Counted from the stretch's first letter, positions 1 to 6,633 are shown. The stretch: 9,455 nucleotides of DNA from a bacterium (GCA_030648815.1 JAUSHA010000035.1:1-9455); one strand, 5' to 3'. Notes: generated from the letters alone by a model not told the origin. Made by a program: numbers and translations.

Positions 1-19
1 TAACGTTTAACGTTGGACA

Positions 20-922
20 TCACGCGGCTAAAATAGCTAACCCGACGCTAATAAGTAAAATAGCGGCTATTTTCTGAAAAAGCGTCCGGCCGGATATTTC
101 TTCTTTTAAAATCGCGGGGAATTTTAAAGAAAGGAAAATGGCGAGTATCAGTAAAAAGCCGTATTGCGCTCCCTGGAGAGCGCTCACAAAAGCAACATAA
201 ACCAAGGGGGCCAAAGCAATAGCCCAATTTTGTAAAATTCCGGCCGCAGCCCCGCCCGCTTGGCTCAAAAAGAAAATAGCGGCTATTTTTCTTTGAGGAA
301 CTATTCTTTCTTTGAATAAATTTTTTCTAAGCTGACTGTCAAAAAGCAGGATTAAGGCCATTAATACGCCGCCTAATCTTATCCAGATCAATCCCAATAA
401 AAATGGGTGCGCCGCATAAATATATTTTGCAAAAACAAAAGAAAGAGCGAAGAAAAAGGCGGAAACGGCGGAAATCCTCAAGCTTTTCCATGAAATTTTT
501 TTTCCTATCTCATGAGTGATTAAAACGCTGCCAAAAATAATCAAAAGGAAAGAAGTAGTCTCCGAAAGATTAAAAAGCTCCTTGCCTCCGGAAAAAATAT
601 AAACAAGTAAAAAAGTAAAAATCGGCGAAATTCCTCCCACAGCCGGCACTATTCTTGACGGTTCATACAACTTAAGCCCTTTGAAAAACCAGAGAATGCC
701 CAAAACGAAGGAGGCGCCTGAAGCAAAAGCTAAAAAAAGATAAGACGGTTCCAAGATACGAAAATTGACAAAAGGGATAAGCAATACAACGGCGACACCT
801 AAAATTCCCACGTAAAAAGAATAAATTCTATGATTGGGGATGGGGCCGGCTAAAAGCCATTTATCAACCAAAAAAACAACCGCAAAAATAAAATAAGCCA
901 AAACGGCGATTAAGAGCCACAT
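20..922 (-). CDS. DMT-superfamily (EamA-type) membrane transporter
   Basis: The 300-residue protein is almost wholly hydrophobic and reads as about ten membrane segments in two halves, the usual size and layout of EamA/DMT proteins (two five-helix repeats). The first helix ends in a charged VDKWLL stretch, a common pattern near the start of DMT permeases. The family exports or exchanges metabolites, nucleotide sugars or lipid-linked sugars; the substrate cannot be read from the sequence. The ATG at 922 lies inside the end of the upstream glycosyltransferase gene, whose TAA is at 910-912, giving a 13-nt overlap. No Shine-Dalgarno sequence is visible before the ATG, so translational coupling to the upstream gene is likely. 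It ends in TGA at 20-22. By analogy with DMT proteins such as ArnE/ArnF that flip lipid-linked sugars, it may move the product of the neighbouring enzyme; this is inference. Confidence 0.82.
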   Translation of the reverse strand: MWLLIAVLAYFIFAVVFLVDKWLLAGPIPNHRIYSFYVGILGVAVVLLIPFVNFRILEPSYLFLAFASGASFVLGILWFFKGLKLYEPSRIVPAVGGISPIFTFLLVYIFSGGKELFNLSETTSFLLIIFGSVLITHEIGKKISWKSLRISAVSAFFFALSFVFAKYIYAAHPFLLGLIWIRLGGVLMALILLFDSQLRKNLFKERIVPQRKIAAIFFLSQAGGAAAGILQNWAIALAPLVYVAFVSALQGAQYGFLLILAIFLSLKFPAILKEEISGRTLFQKIAAILLISVGLAILAA

Positions 923-2205
923 ATTATTTTTTGAATGTTAAAGGTTCCCGATCTTTCTCCCTCAATAAAACCCTGCATAGCGGATTCTGCCAAATAGCCC
1001 TGCTCTACCCAGTCAAGAAGCCACTGATAAGCAAATCTCGGATTTTCCTGCAAATTTCCGAAGCCTGATTTCAGCAGCCACCTTTCGTTGAAATCTTCCT
1101 GCGAACCGATGGCTGGAGCAATGATAATGGGCAAACCTAAGGATGAATAAAAAGAAAGCTCCGATGGTTTTGTCCATAGAATATCCGTTTTTCTCAATGA
1201 TTGGTTAAATTTTTTAAAATATTCTTCAATCTCTGCTGCATAAATAATTTCTATATTTTTATGATTGGCGAAACCCAACTTGCCGAGTTTTTTTTCAAAA
1301 TATTCTTTTATCACCTTTCTGGTGCCGGCAATGAGAATTATCTTGATGTCTCCGGCCCAAATTTTAACGGCCAATGATTTAACCGCCTTGATGCCGATTT
1401 CTTTTTGGGCGCCGGCTCCGCCTACGGCAAACATTATGGTCAAGGGATGATCTGATTCTTCCGGCATTTTCCCTAAAGTTTCTTCTGTGAGTACCTTATA
1501 TTTCTCGCGATATTTCTTTTTAGGGTCCAGGTTCAACAATCTTAACTTTAAATCTTCTTTCATGATTTCTGCCGATTCTCCTCCGATATTTTCCAAAGGC
1601 AAGGGGTAGCCGGTTAAAAAAATATTTTCTTTTTTTATCCCGTATAATTTTAATCTCTCTGCCGCTCTTTCGGTGGGAACAAAATACTTAATCCTGCTCT
1701 CTTTCGGCTTTAACGGAGCCCAAGCTCTCGAAATATCAGCATCGCAAATGACGCAAAAAATTTCGCCGGGATAATTAAAAAATTCGGCCATAAAGGCCGG
1801 GATAAAAAATGTTGAAATGAAAGGCAGGGCTCCGTTCTTTGATTTGCAATATTCAATCAGATGCTTGCCCCATCCCCTTTTAATTGAAAAATAGGCCTGC
1901 CTTAATTGAGGAATCGGTCTGGATAAATCTCTTTTCGGATAATAGCTTAAAATCTCCTGCAGTTTATCAAGAATCGCAAAAATAGCTCCGCCGATCAAGG
2001 GGATTCGCTTAAGCCGGGAAATAAATTCATAGACATTTCTCATGCCCTCCCAAACCCTCCTGTCTCCCGCGGGAATGCCCGGATAATCGTTGGCATTGAT
2101 AATTCTCCCTTCCTGGGCTAAATATTTTAAAGGGTAGGCGGTTCTTTGGTGCCCATAGCCCATACTCACCGCAACCACCCAGGCCTTTTTATTTGCAGCT
2201 TCCAT
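910..2205 (-). CDS. GT-B glycosyltransferase, GT28/MGDG-synthase/MurG-like
   Basis: This 431-residue protein resembles the GT-B glycosyltransferases that add sugars to diacylglycerol or undecaprenyl lipids (MGDG synthase, UgtP, MurG). The N-terminal acceptor-side loop SMGYGHQRTA (residues 14-23) corresponds to the GxGH-x-A loop of the family. A TGYPLP motif (198-203) sits where these enzymes have TGxPV. The C-terminal half starts with a glycine loop, GGAGAQ (262-267). The donor-site region KPSELSFYSSLGLPII (346-361) with GSQEDFNE (367-374) parallels the KPGGLT...EALALGxP...PGQExxN region. The usual KPGG glycines are replaced by PSE, so it is divergent and its donor and acceptor are uncertain. 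The protein is predicted to be cytoplasmic and membrane-associated. The ATG at 2205 lies 8 nt after an extended -10 element, with no Shine-Dalgarno sequence. The downstream transporter gene overlaps its end. Confidence 0.72.
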   Translation of the reverse strand: MEAANKKAWVVAVSMGYGHQRTAYPLKYLAQEGRIINANDYPGIPAGDRRVWEGMRNVYEFISRLKRIPLIGGAIFAILDKLQEILSYYPKRDLSRPIPQLRQAYFSIKRGWGKHLIEYCKSKNGALPFISTFFIPAFMAEFFNYPGEIFCVICDADISRAWAPLKPKESRIKYFVPTERAAERLKLYGIKKENIFLTGYPLPLENIGGESAEIMKEDLKLRLLNLDPKKKYREKYKVLTEETLGKMPEESDHPLTIMFAVGGAGAQKEIGIKAVKSLAVKIWAGDIKIILIAGTRKVIKEYFEKKLGKLGFANHKNIEIIYAAEIEEYFKKFNQSLRKTDILWTKPSELSFYSSLGLPIIIAPAIGSQEDFNERWLLKSGFGNLQENPRFAYQWLLDWVEQGYLAESAMQGFIEGERSGTFNIQKIICGS

Positions 2206-2213
2206 ATATGTTT

Positions 2214-2222
2214 ATTGTACCA
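2214..2222 (-). promoter_or_regulatory. Extended -10 promoter giving a near-leaderless glycosyltransferase mRNA
   Basis: On the minus strand the bases read TGGTACAAT, matching the extended -10 pattern TGnTAnnAT. Only 8 nt separate it from the ATG at 2205, so transcription starting about 7 nt downstream would leave a leader of about 2 nt. No convincing -35 hexamer is seen at 16-18 nt upstream, and no Shine-Dalgarno sequence precedes the ATG. Confidence 0.55.
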
Positions 2223-2266
2223 CAAAATAAATCACCCGATGATATAATAAATACGAAAGATAATTT

Positions 2267-2291
2267 AAAAGCCCCCCAAAGGAGGCTTTTT
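2267..2291 (-). terminator. Rho-independent terminator after the coiled-coil Cys protein gene
   Basis: AAAAGCC (2267-2273) pairs with GGCTTTT (2284-2290). The stem continues past one C-A mismatch with two more C-G pairs and closes on a CAAA loop. It starts 8 nt after the stop at 2299-2301, and on the minus strand it is followed by a T-containing tail. The A/T arms make it workable on both strands, but only the minus strand carries a gene ending here. Confidence 0.7.
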
Positions 2292-2298
2292 GAATATC

Positions 2299-2613
2299 TT
2301 AGCAAAAAACCGGTTTTCTGCCGGTAGGTTCCGTATCAGTTGTTACTTGCGTCGTGCCGCAGATCCTGCACTCGCGAGTCCATTTCTCTATAGTTTCAGC
2401 TGGCACATCCATAGGGCCCTGCCAATCAGAGCCCATGGTTCCCGGTTTGTCTCCGGAAATTCTATAAGCTTTATAGTATTTGGGAGTATATTTTGGCCCT
2501 GCCCAATCATGACAACATGAATTTTCAATTTGCTTCAATTGTTTTTGTTTTTGTTTTAAAGTACTATCCAGTCGATCAATTTCCCCTCTCAGCTGTTTGA
2601 TATCTTCTTTCAT
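2299..2613 (-). CDS. Small protein with N-terminal coiled coil and Cys/His cluster (unknown function)
   Basis: The function of this 104-residue protein is not recognised. Residues 1-32 are charged and heptad-like (EIDRLDSTLKQKQKQLKQIE), suggesting a short coiled coil. A C33-C34-H35 cluster is followed by a Pro/Gly/Tyr-rich middle (GTMGSDW, residues 58-64), a C82-x2-C85 pair (CRIC) and a final Cys at 104. The CCH plus CxxC spacing could bind one zinc ion, but this is inference. The start is well supported by a strong AAGGAGGG Shine-Dalgarno sequence about 5 nt before the ATG at 2613. The gene follows another small Cys-motif gene with a very similar leader and ends 8 nt before a terminator, so the two probably form a short transcript. 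No membrane segment or signal peptide is seen. Confidence 0.78.
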   Translation of the reverse strand: MKEDIKQLRGEIDRLDSTLKQKQKQLKQIENSCCHDWAGPKYTPKYYKAYRISGDKPGTMGSDWQGPMDVPAETIEKWTRECRICGTTQVTTDTEPTGRKPVFC

Positions 2614-2659
2614 TTGTCCCTCCTTTTAACTAGCTTTTCGCTACCGCAAACCTTTTCCT

Positions 2660-2678
2660 ATAGTGGGGGTGCCACTAT
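2660..2678 (-). repeat. Small inverted repeat over the stop codon of the CxC protein gene
   Basis: ATAGTGG (2660-2666) and CCACTAT (2672-2678) form a perfect 7-bp stem with a 5-nt loop. The stem includes the TAG stop at 2675-2677. There is no T-run after it on the minus strand, so it is not a standard terminator. It may be an mRNA 3'-end or processing hairpin between the two small genes. Confidence 0.4.
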
Positions 2679-2908
2679 CCCATACTAACAATGTGCACAT
2701 GAGTCCGTTGAGCTGTGATTACATACTTCTTGCCACAATCACAACGAACTAATATTTTTTGCTCAGAAGTTGCGCCTACTTCAATACGGTGCTTGAAGCT
2801 TCTTTCTCCTGTAGCTTCATTAAATAGGCCGTTATGCCCGCAATCACAGACCACATCAACTAAAAATACCTTACTGCCATCTATAGGCTCAATTCTTACG
2901 CCGTTCAT
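2675..2908 (-). CDS. Small CxC...CxC zinc-ribbon-like protein (unknown function)
   Basis: The start is placed at the ATG at 2908, giving 77 residues, because a strong AAGGAGGG Shine-Dalgarno sequence lies about 5 nt before it. An in-frame ATG at 2965 would add 19 residues, but it lies upstream of the likely promoter's transcription start and lacks a ribosome site. The protein has two CDCG motifs, C21-x-C23 and C56-x-C58, separated by beta-rich sequence (KVFLVDVV before the first, KILVRCDCGKKYVI around the second). Four cysteines in two knuckles suggest a single-zinc ribbon fold. Such small ribbons often bind nucleic acid or protein partners, but no specific role can be read here. The adjacent small gene has a near-identical ribosome site, suggesting linked, high expression. 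Confidence 0.75.
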   Translation of the reverse strand: MNGVRIEPIDGSKVFLVDVVCDCGHNGLFNEATGERSFKHRIEVGATSEQKILVRCDCGKKYVITAQRTHVHIVSMG

Positions 2909-2937
2909 TTTTCCCTCCTTATTTTTAATGATTTTGC

Positions 2938-2965
2938 ATATTACCATGCCACACAAAAAAGTCAA
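2938..2965 (-). promoter_or_regulatory. Promoter for the two small Cys-motif genes (-35 TTGACT, extended -10)
   Basis: On the minus strand TTGACT (2960-2965) is followed by a 16-nt spacer and TAATAT (2938-2943). A TGG directly before the -10 makes it an extended -10. The -35 overlaps the comEC stop codon (2962-2964). The expected transcription start leaves a leader of about 22 nt carrying the strong Shine-Dalgarno sequence of the gene starting at 2908. This is the best sigma-70-type promoter in the window. Confidence 0.65.
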
Positions 2966-4383
2966 GAAATAAATATGCGCTTATTGTGCAACCAAATAAA
3001 TCCTCCGATGATGAAATAGGAAATTATCAACCAAGACCAATGTAAATTGCCGATACTTAGAGTTGCCCAAGATAAATAGCTGAACCAATCAATAACTTTT
3101 ATAATATAAGACATAGAAAACCAGACAGGCCAAGATAACAGAAATCCTAAAGGAGAAAAAACAATGCCGGAGATGCCAAAGATAAAAATTAAAATAGTGA
3201 CCGGCGCCAAAATCGGCACGATTAAAATATTGGCGAACAAGGAAATCAAAGATACATAGCCGAAATTATAAATCAAAATCGGGAATGTAAAAACTTGAGC
3301 GGAGAGAGTGGCTGAAACGGCGGCCCTGATCGGGAATATCTTAGGATTGGGAATAAGTTTCAGCCAATAAGAGAAAAATTGCTGGAGATATGCTATCCCC
3401 AAAATCGCTAAGAATGAAAGCTGGAAACCAATATCTTTTAGTAAAAGCATCGGATTCAAGGCCAACATCAAGGCTGCGGCAAAAAATATCGCCCTTGAGC
3501 CGGAAGATTGCCTGCCCAGATTTTCCGCCATAAGGAAAATAGCCGCCATGATAAACGCCCTCACCGCCGAAGCCGGAGCGCCGATCATCAGGATATATAG
3601 AAAAAGCAACCCTATCGCCAAATAAAAAGCGATCTTTTTCCTGAGCCCAAAACTCAAGATAAAAGAAAAAATTAAAGAAGAGATGATAGTGATATTCATT
3701 CCGGAAACCGCCGCAATATGCCGAGTGCCGGTAAGATTCAGCTTGTCTTTCCATTCTTTTGCAATATTTGATTCCTCGCCAAAAACAAGGGCCTCAAGGA
3801 ATCCCTCTTGTGGCGGAGAGATAAAAGTCCTGACGGTTGCGCGAAATTTATTCTTAAAAGAAAGAAGAGTCTCCATCGGGGGATTGCCAAAACCAGAGCC
3901 CAATAATATTATTTTCGGAAAATCCATCACAGCCACGATGCCATCTTTTTTGAGATAATCCTTGTAGTTAAAATCATCGAAAACCGGAGGATTTTTCAAC
4001 AGCCCTTTAATTTTCAACTTATCTCCGTATTTATATTCAGGATATCGACTTACTGTAATTAGCGTATTATTAACAGTAAGTTTTATGCTATTAGGCCGGA
4101 TATCCGGCTCTTCGGCCACTATCCCGACGAACTCAACATTGCCCTCTTTGGGATAAACAATTTTTGATTCCGCCTGCTGATTCCGCCAGACACCTAAAAC
4201 CAAAAACAGCAGGCAAAAACCGGCGACAGTTAATTTTTTATATCTCCAAAATACGGAAATTAAAAAAAGTCCGGCAATTAAAAGCCCCAGCAAAAATAGC
4301 CGGGGCATTAAAACAAATGAGCTTAAAGCGATGCCGCCCGTAAACGCCAGGCAAAAATATAAAAATATCTTTGATTTGGTCAT
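2962..4383 (-). CDS. comEC: ComEC/Rec2 DNA-uptake channel protein without the metallo-beta-lactamase domain
   Basis: ComEC forms the inner-membrane channel that takes single-stranded DNA into the cell during natural transformation. The N terminus has membrane segments (about 8-70). A soluble OB-like DUF4131 region follows (about 80-160), with the typical YGDKLKIKG (119-127) and FDDFNYKDYLKKDGI (135-149). The competence-domain signature GTRHIAAVSGMN (219-230) comes next, then a run of helices including PASAVRAFIMAA and DIGFQLSFLAILG. At 473 residues it lacks the C-terminal metallo-beta-lactamase-like domain found in full-length ComEC proteins of roughly 700-800 residues. It ends in TGA at a basic tail (HNKRIFIS), and only 53 nt separate it from the next gene, so a lost domain does not follow in another frame. 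The ATG at 4383 follows an extended -10 with almost no leader. Confidence 0.9.
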   Translation of the reverse strand: MTKSKIFLYFCLAFTGGIALSSFVLMPRLFLLGLLIAGLFLISVFWRYKKLTVAGFCLLFLVLGVWRNQQAESKIVYPKEGNVEFVGIVAEEPDIRPNSIKLTVNNTLITVSRYPEYKYGDKLKIKGLLKNPPVFDDFNYKDYLKKDGIVAVMDFPKIILLGSGFGNPPMETLLSFKNKFRATVRTFISPPQEGFLEALVFGEESNIAKEWKDKLNLTGTRHIAAVSGMNITIISSLIFSFILSFGLRKKIAFYLAIGLLFLYILMIGAPASAVRAFIMAAIFLMAENLGRQSSGSRAIFFAAALMLALNPMLLLKDIGFQLSFLAILGIAYLQQFFSYWLKLIPNPKIFPIRAAVSATLSAQVFTFPILIYNFGYVSLISLFANILIVPILAPVTILIFIFGISGIVFSPLGFLLSWPVWFSMSYIIKVIDWFSYLSWATLSIGNLHWSWLIISYFIIGGFIWLHNKRIFIS

Positions 4384-4396
4384 ACTGCTACCATCT

Positions 4397-4405
4397 ATTA
4401 TAGCA
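4397..4405 (-). promoter_or_regulatory. Extended -10 promoter of comEC
   Basis: The minus strand reads TGCTATAAT, a perfect extended -10 (TGnTATAAT). The comEC ATG lies 13 nt downstream, so the leader would be about 6 nt, too short for a ribosome site; none is seen. No clear -35 is found. It lies in the 27-nt gap after the M24 peptidase stop (4411-4413), giving comEC its own transcription start. Confidence 0.6.
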
Positions 4406-4410
4406 ATCTT

Positions 4411-5595
4411 TTAATCAAATGCGCGAACTGTGAACGGTCGGCCCTTAACCGGATTGTATGTTTCATCTTTTTTATCATACGTCTTATTTTTTTCCGAAAT
4501 CGGAATTACGGTGAGGTCTTTTGGAAATTTATTGAGATTACGGCAACCGTCTTCAGTAATGACGATGACGTCCTCAATCCTGATGCCTCCCCATCCCGGG
4601 ATATAAATACCCGGCTCAATCGTAATGACGTGGCCAGGCATTAATTCAGTTTCGTCTTCAGACCCTACCCCAGGAAAAGTATCCATTGAAATTCCCAATC
4701 CATGGCCTAAAGCATGGGGAATATCATATCCTCCGTTTTTAATAATATCCCTGGCTATTTTATCCAAATCCTTACACTTAATACCGGGACGGGCCGCTTT
4801 TATCGCCGCTTCCTGGGCTGTTAAAACGAGGTTGTAGATTTTACTTTGTTTTTCCGTGGGCTCTCCCAAAATAAATACCCTTGAAACGTCGGATAAAAGC
4901 CCGTCAACTGAATGGCTAAGATCAAACTGGACGATGTCGCCTTCTTGGAGGCGATTGTTAGAGACTTCTCCATGAGGCATGGAAGACCGCTTGCCGAATA
5001 AGACAGTATTATCAAAAACAACTCCTTCTGCTCCCAATTTACTTCCCCAATAAGATACTTCGGCCGCCAAATTTTTTTCCGTAACGCCCGGGCGAACCTT
5101 GGGGAGAACGTGATCCTTAAGAACCTTTTCGGTTATTTCTACCGCTTTTTGAATTTTTTGAATCTCCCCGTCATCTTTTACGGCTGAAATTATATCCACT
5201 AAGCCGATTTTCATCAGCAATCCGCGGGAGTCGCCGGTAACCGGAAAAAAATCTTCTTTAGCACGCCGTTCTCGCAAAAGACGATACTCAATATACGAGA
5301 GATCGTTTTCAAAACAAACTTTCCGATAAGGTTTAAATAATTCCCTGATCTTGGATATTTCATCTTGCGGCCTGTCAACTGTGAGTATTTCGGTGTCTCC
5401 GGCTTCTAATGTGGCTTGCTCCCCGTATATCTTGTGGACGACCAGGTATAAGCCCTGTTGAGTGACCAGACAGAAACTTGATTCGTTACTGTTAAAGCCG
5501 GTTAAATATCTTACTTTGACAGGATTGGTTACCAAAAAAGCGTCGCAATCCATTTTTAAAAGCTCGGCTCTTAGTCTCAATATTCTTTCTCGCAT
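4411..5595 (-). CDS. M24-family metallopeptidase, Xaa-Pro dipeptidase/aminopeptidase type
   Basis: This 394-residue protein has the two-domain layout of proline dipeptidases (PepQ) and aminopeptidase P. An N-terminal creatinase-like domain (about 1-135; DAFLVTNPVKVRYLTGF at 18-34) precedes a C-terminal pita-bread catalytic domain. All five expected metal ligands are present: D225 (QFDL), D236 (LSDVSR), H298 (HALGHG), E327 (TIEPGIY) and E341 (RIED). The PHGE motif at 207-210 is also typical. The family cleaves the bond before proline in peptides, here probably in the cytoplasm because there is no signal peptide. After the catalytic core (ending near LTVIPIS) is a basic, polar tail of about 27 residues. 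The ATG at 5595 has a strong AAAGGAGG Shine-Dalgarno sequence. It lies 15 nt after the HD-domain gene and is likely co-transcribed with it. Confidence 0.88.
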   Translation of the reverse strand: MRERILRLRAELLKMDCDAFLVTNPVKVRYLTGFNSNESSFCLVTQQGLYLVVHKIYGEQATLEAGDTEILTVDRPQDEISKIRELFKPYRKVCFENDLSYIEYRLLRERRAKEDFFPVTGDSRGLLMKIGLVDIISAVKDDGEIQKIQKAVEITEKVLKDHVLPKVRPGVTEKNLAAEVSYWGSKLGAEGVVFDNTVLFGKRSSMPHGEVSNNRLQEGDIVQFDLSHSVDGLLSDVSRVFILGEPTEKQSKIYNLVLTAQEAAIKAARPGIKCKDLDKIARDIIKNGGYDIPHALGHGLGISMDTFPGVGSEDETELMPGHVITIEPGIYIPGWGGIRIEDVIVITEDGCRNLNKFPKDLTVIPISEKNKTYDKKDETYNPVKGRPFTVRAFD

Positions 5596-5610
5596 TTCAA
5601 TCCTCCTTTT

Positions 5611-6255
5611 CTATATTTCGATAAAAATTCCTTTTTCGTAACAGAGATTTATTATCTCTGACTCGTTCGGAAATTTCTGGATTAACAATGCCTTCACCTC
5701 TTTTTCTTTTGATCTTTCATTATCGCGCGTAGTGGCGGCATCATAGAAATCAATGATTGCCAATACCTTGGCAAAATGATCGATTAATTCTTTGGTTTCC
5801 TTGGAATACCGGACTCTGGATCGCGGTAAAATTTTAGGATACCCGTCGGAATAATACCTATGATGTCTTAGAATTATTTCTGCCGAAAAATTATACACTC
5901 CTCTTAGTAAATAATATCCATGAAGAACATGTGGTTTCATTTTCTCGTAATCAGCTGCTGTGAAATGCTTTTTTGTAAGCAAATCCTGATCAACGGCCGC
6001 CTTGCCGATATCGTGCAGTAAACCGGCGTAGAACAAAGGCTTAAAATCAAGATTGAGGGCTTCGGCGACTTTTACTCCGCATAAAGCGACTCTAACGCAA
6101 TGCCAATAAGTAGCTTCGTCCTTTAATCTTATTATGGTTAAATACGCCCCCAGCGGAGACAAAGATGTTCCCGATGAAGATTGCCGGACAAGAGAGATGC
6201 CGAGGGAATCAAAAATCCCCCCTAGCCTCTGCTCAAGAAAAACTCTTTCTTCCAT
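5611..6255 (-). CDS. HD-GYP-like metal-dependent phosphohydrolase
   Basis: The 214-residue protein is a stand-alone HD domain. Metal-binding and catalytic positions are readable in order: H52 (YWHCVRVA), H81-D82 in LLHDIGK with K85, H109 (MKPHVLHG), H131-H132 and D169/D172 (IIDFYDAATTRDN). The stretch HHRYYSDGYP (131-140) corresponds to the HHExxDGxGYP hallmark of HD-GYP domains, but the Glu and one Gly are missing. HD-GYP proteins hydrolyse cyclic-di-GMP, and other HD proteins hydrolyse nucleotides or phosphates; with a degenerate signature the substrate is open. No sensor domain is fused apart from about 45 N-terminal residues of unknown role. The ATG at 6255 has a good AAAGGAG ribosome site. 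A 55-nt three-way-junction element sits directly upstream of that site and could influence translation. Confidence 0.8.
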   Translation of the reverse strand: MEERVFLEQRLGGIFDSLGISLVRQSSSGTSLSPLGAYLTIIRLKDEATYWHCVRVALCGVKVAEALNLDFKPLFYAGLLHDIGKAAVDQDLLTKKHFTAADYEKMKPHVLHGYYLLRGVYNFSAEIILRHHRYYSDGYPKILPRSRVRYSKETKELIDHFAKVLAIIDFYDAATTRDNERSKEKEVKALLIQKFPNESEIINLCYEKGIFIEI

Positions 6256-6269
6256 TTTCTTACTCCTTT

Positions 6270-6324
6270 ACCCTGTTAAATAATCCCGCATTAGCGGGAT
6301 TGCCTGGAAGGCATTTAACAGGGT
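6270..6324 (-). repeat. Perfect three-way-junction palindromic element upstream of the HD gene
   Basis: Every base is assigned. A perfect 12-bp outer stem (6270-6281 with 6313-6324) encloses two hairpins. One is AATCCCGC-ATTA-GCGGGATT (6282-6301; 8-bp stem, 4-nt loop) and the other is GCCT-GGA-AGGC (6302-6312; 4-bp stem, 3-nt loop). No base at the junction is unpaired. The outer stem can be extended by a wobble and two A-U pairs into bases 6267-6269, which overlap the HD gene's ribosome site. It lies after the small membrane protein gene and before the HD gene. There is no T-run, so it is not a normal terminator. It may be a mobile palindromic repeat, a 5'-UTR regulatory RNA structure, or both. 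Confidence 0.75.
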
Positions 6325-6357
6325 GAATTAAATTTTAAAAGACCTTAGAAAACACTA

Positions 6358-6633
6358 TCAGAGAGTAAACAGACTGGCAAGCCCTTTGATAGCCAAAAAA
6401 GCGGCTATGCCGATTAAAAAAAACGGATGGATCGCAATAATCCAACCGGAAATCAACAAAACTCCGGCCGCAATATCTATTAAGCTGAAAAAATTCATAA
6501 AAAAAACCACGCCCTTTAAGGCCAGGTAGACGCCGAAGGCGATCATCATGCCTCGCGGTAAATCTATATGATAAAAACCGGCCACAAACATCAGGCCGGA
6601 TACTATATCTGCCAGGCCAAAAAGTTTTGTCAT
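6358..6633 (-). CDS. Small membrane protein with two similar halves (unknown function)
   Basis: The 91-residue protein is nearly all hydrophobic, with about four membrane segments. The two halves look like an internal duplication. LFGLADIVSGLMFVAGF...GVYLALKGVVFF (about 4-46) aligns with FFSLIDIAAGVLLISGW...AAFLAIKGLASLF (about 48-89), sharing the DI-x2-G and LA(L/I)KG positions. No enzyme motif or known transporter signature is recognised. The ATG at 6633 overlaps the TGA of the adenosyltransferase gene in an ATGA arrangement (4-nt overlap), so the two are probably translationally coupled. The coupling hints at a link to cobalamin handling or the reductase, but this is only context. It ends in TGA at 6358-6360, followed by the palindromic element. 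Confidence 0.75.
   Translation of the reverse strand: MTKLFGLADIVSGLMFVAGFYHIDLPRGMMIAFGVYLALKGVVFFMNFFSLIDIAAGVLLISGWIIAIHPFFLIGIAAFLAIKGLASLFTL

Noticed and set aside
1..16. AACGTT repeated twice (TAACGTTTAACGTT) just after the transporter stop, possibly the edge of a repeat or terminator
   Set aside because: Cut by the window edge; the visible part is short and no partner arm or T-run can be seen.
2068..2078. TCCCGCGGGA palindrome
   Set aside because: Short, single, inside the glycosyltransferase coding region, with no related copies nearby.
2909..2965. Longer 96-residue version of the CxC protein starting at the ATG at 2965
   Set aside because: That start lies at the -35 of a good promoter and has no ribosome site, whereas the ATG at 2908 has a strong one.
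3341..3754. 137-codon open frame inside comEC on the same strand
   Set aside because: Out-of-frame shadow of a well-supported membrane protein; its translation has no family-like pattern.
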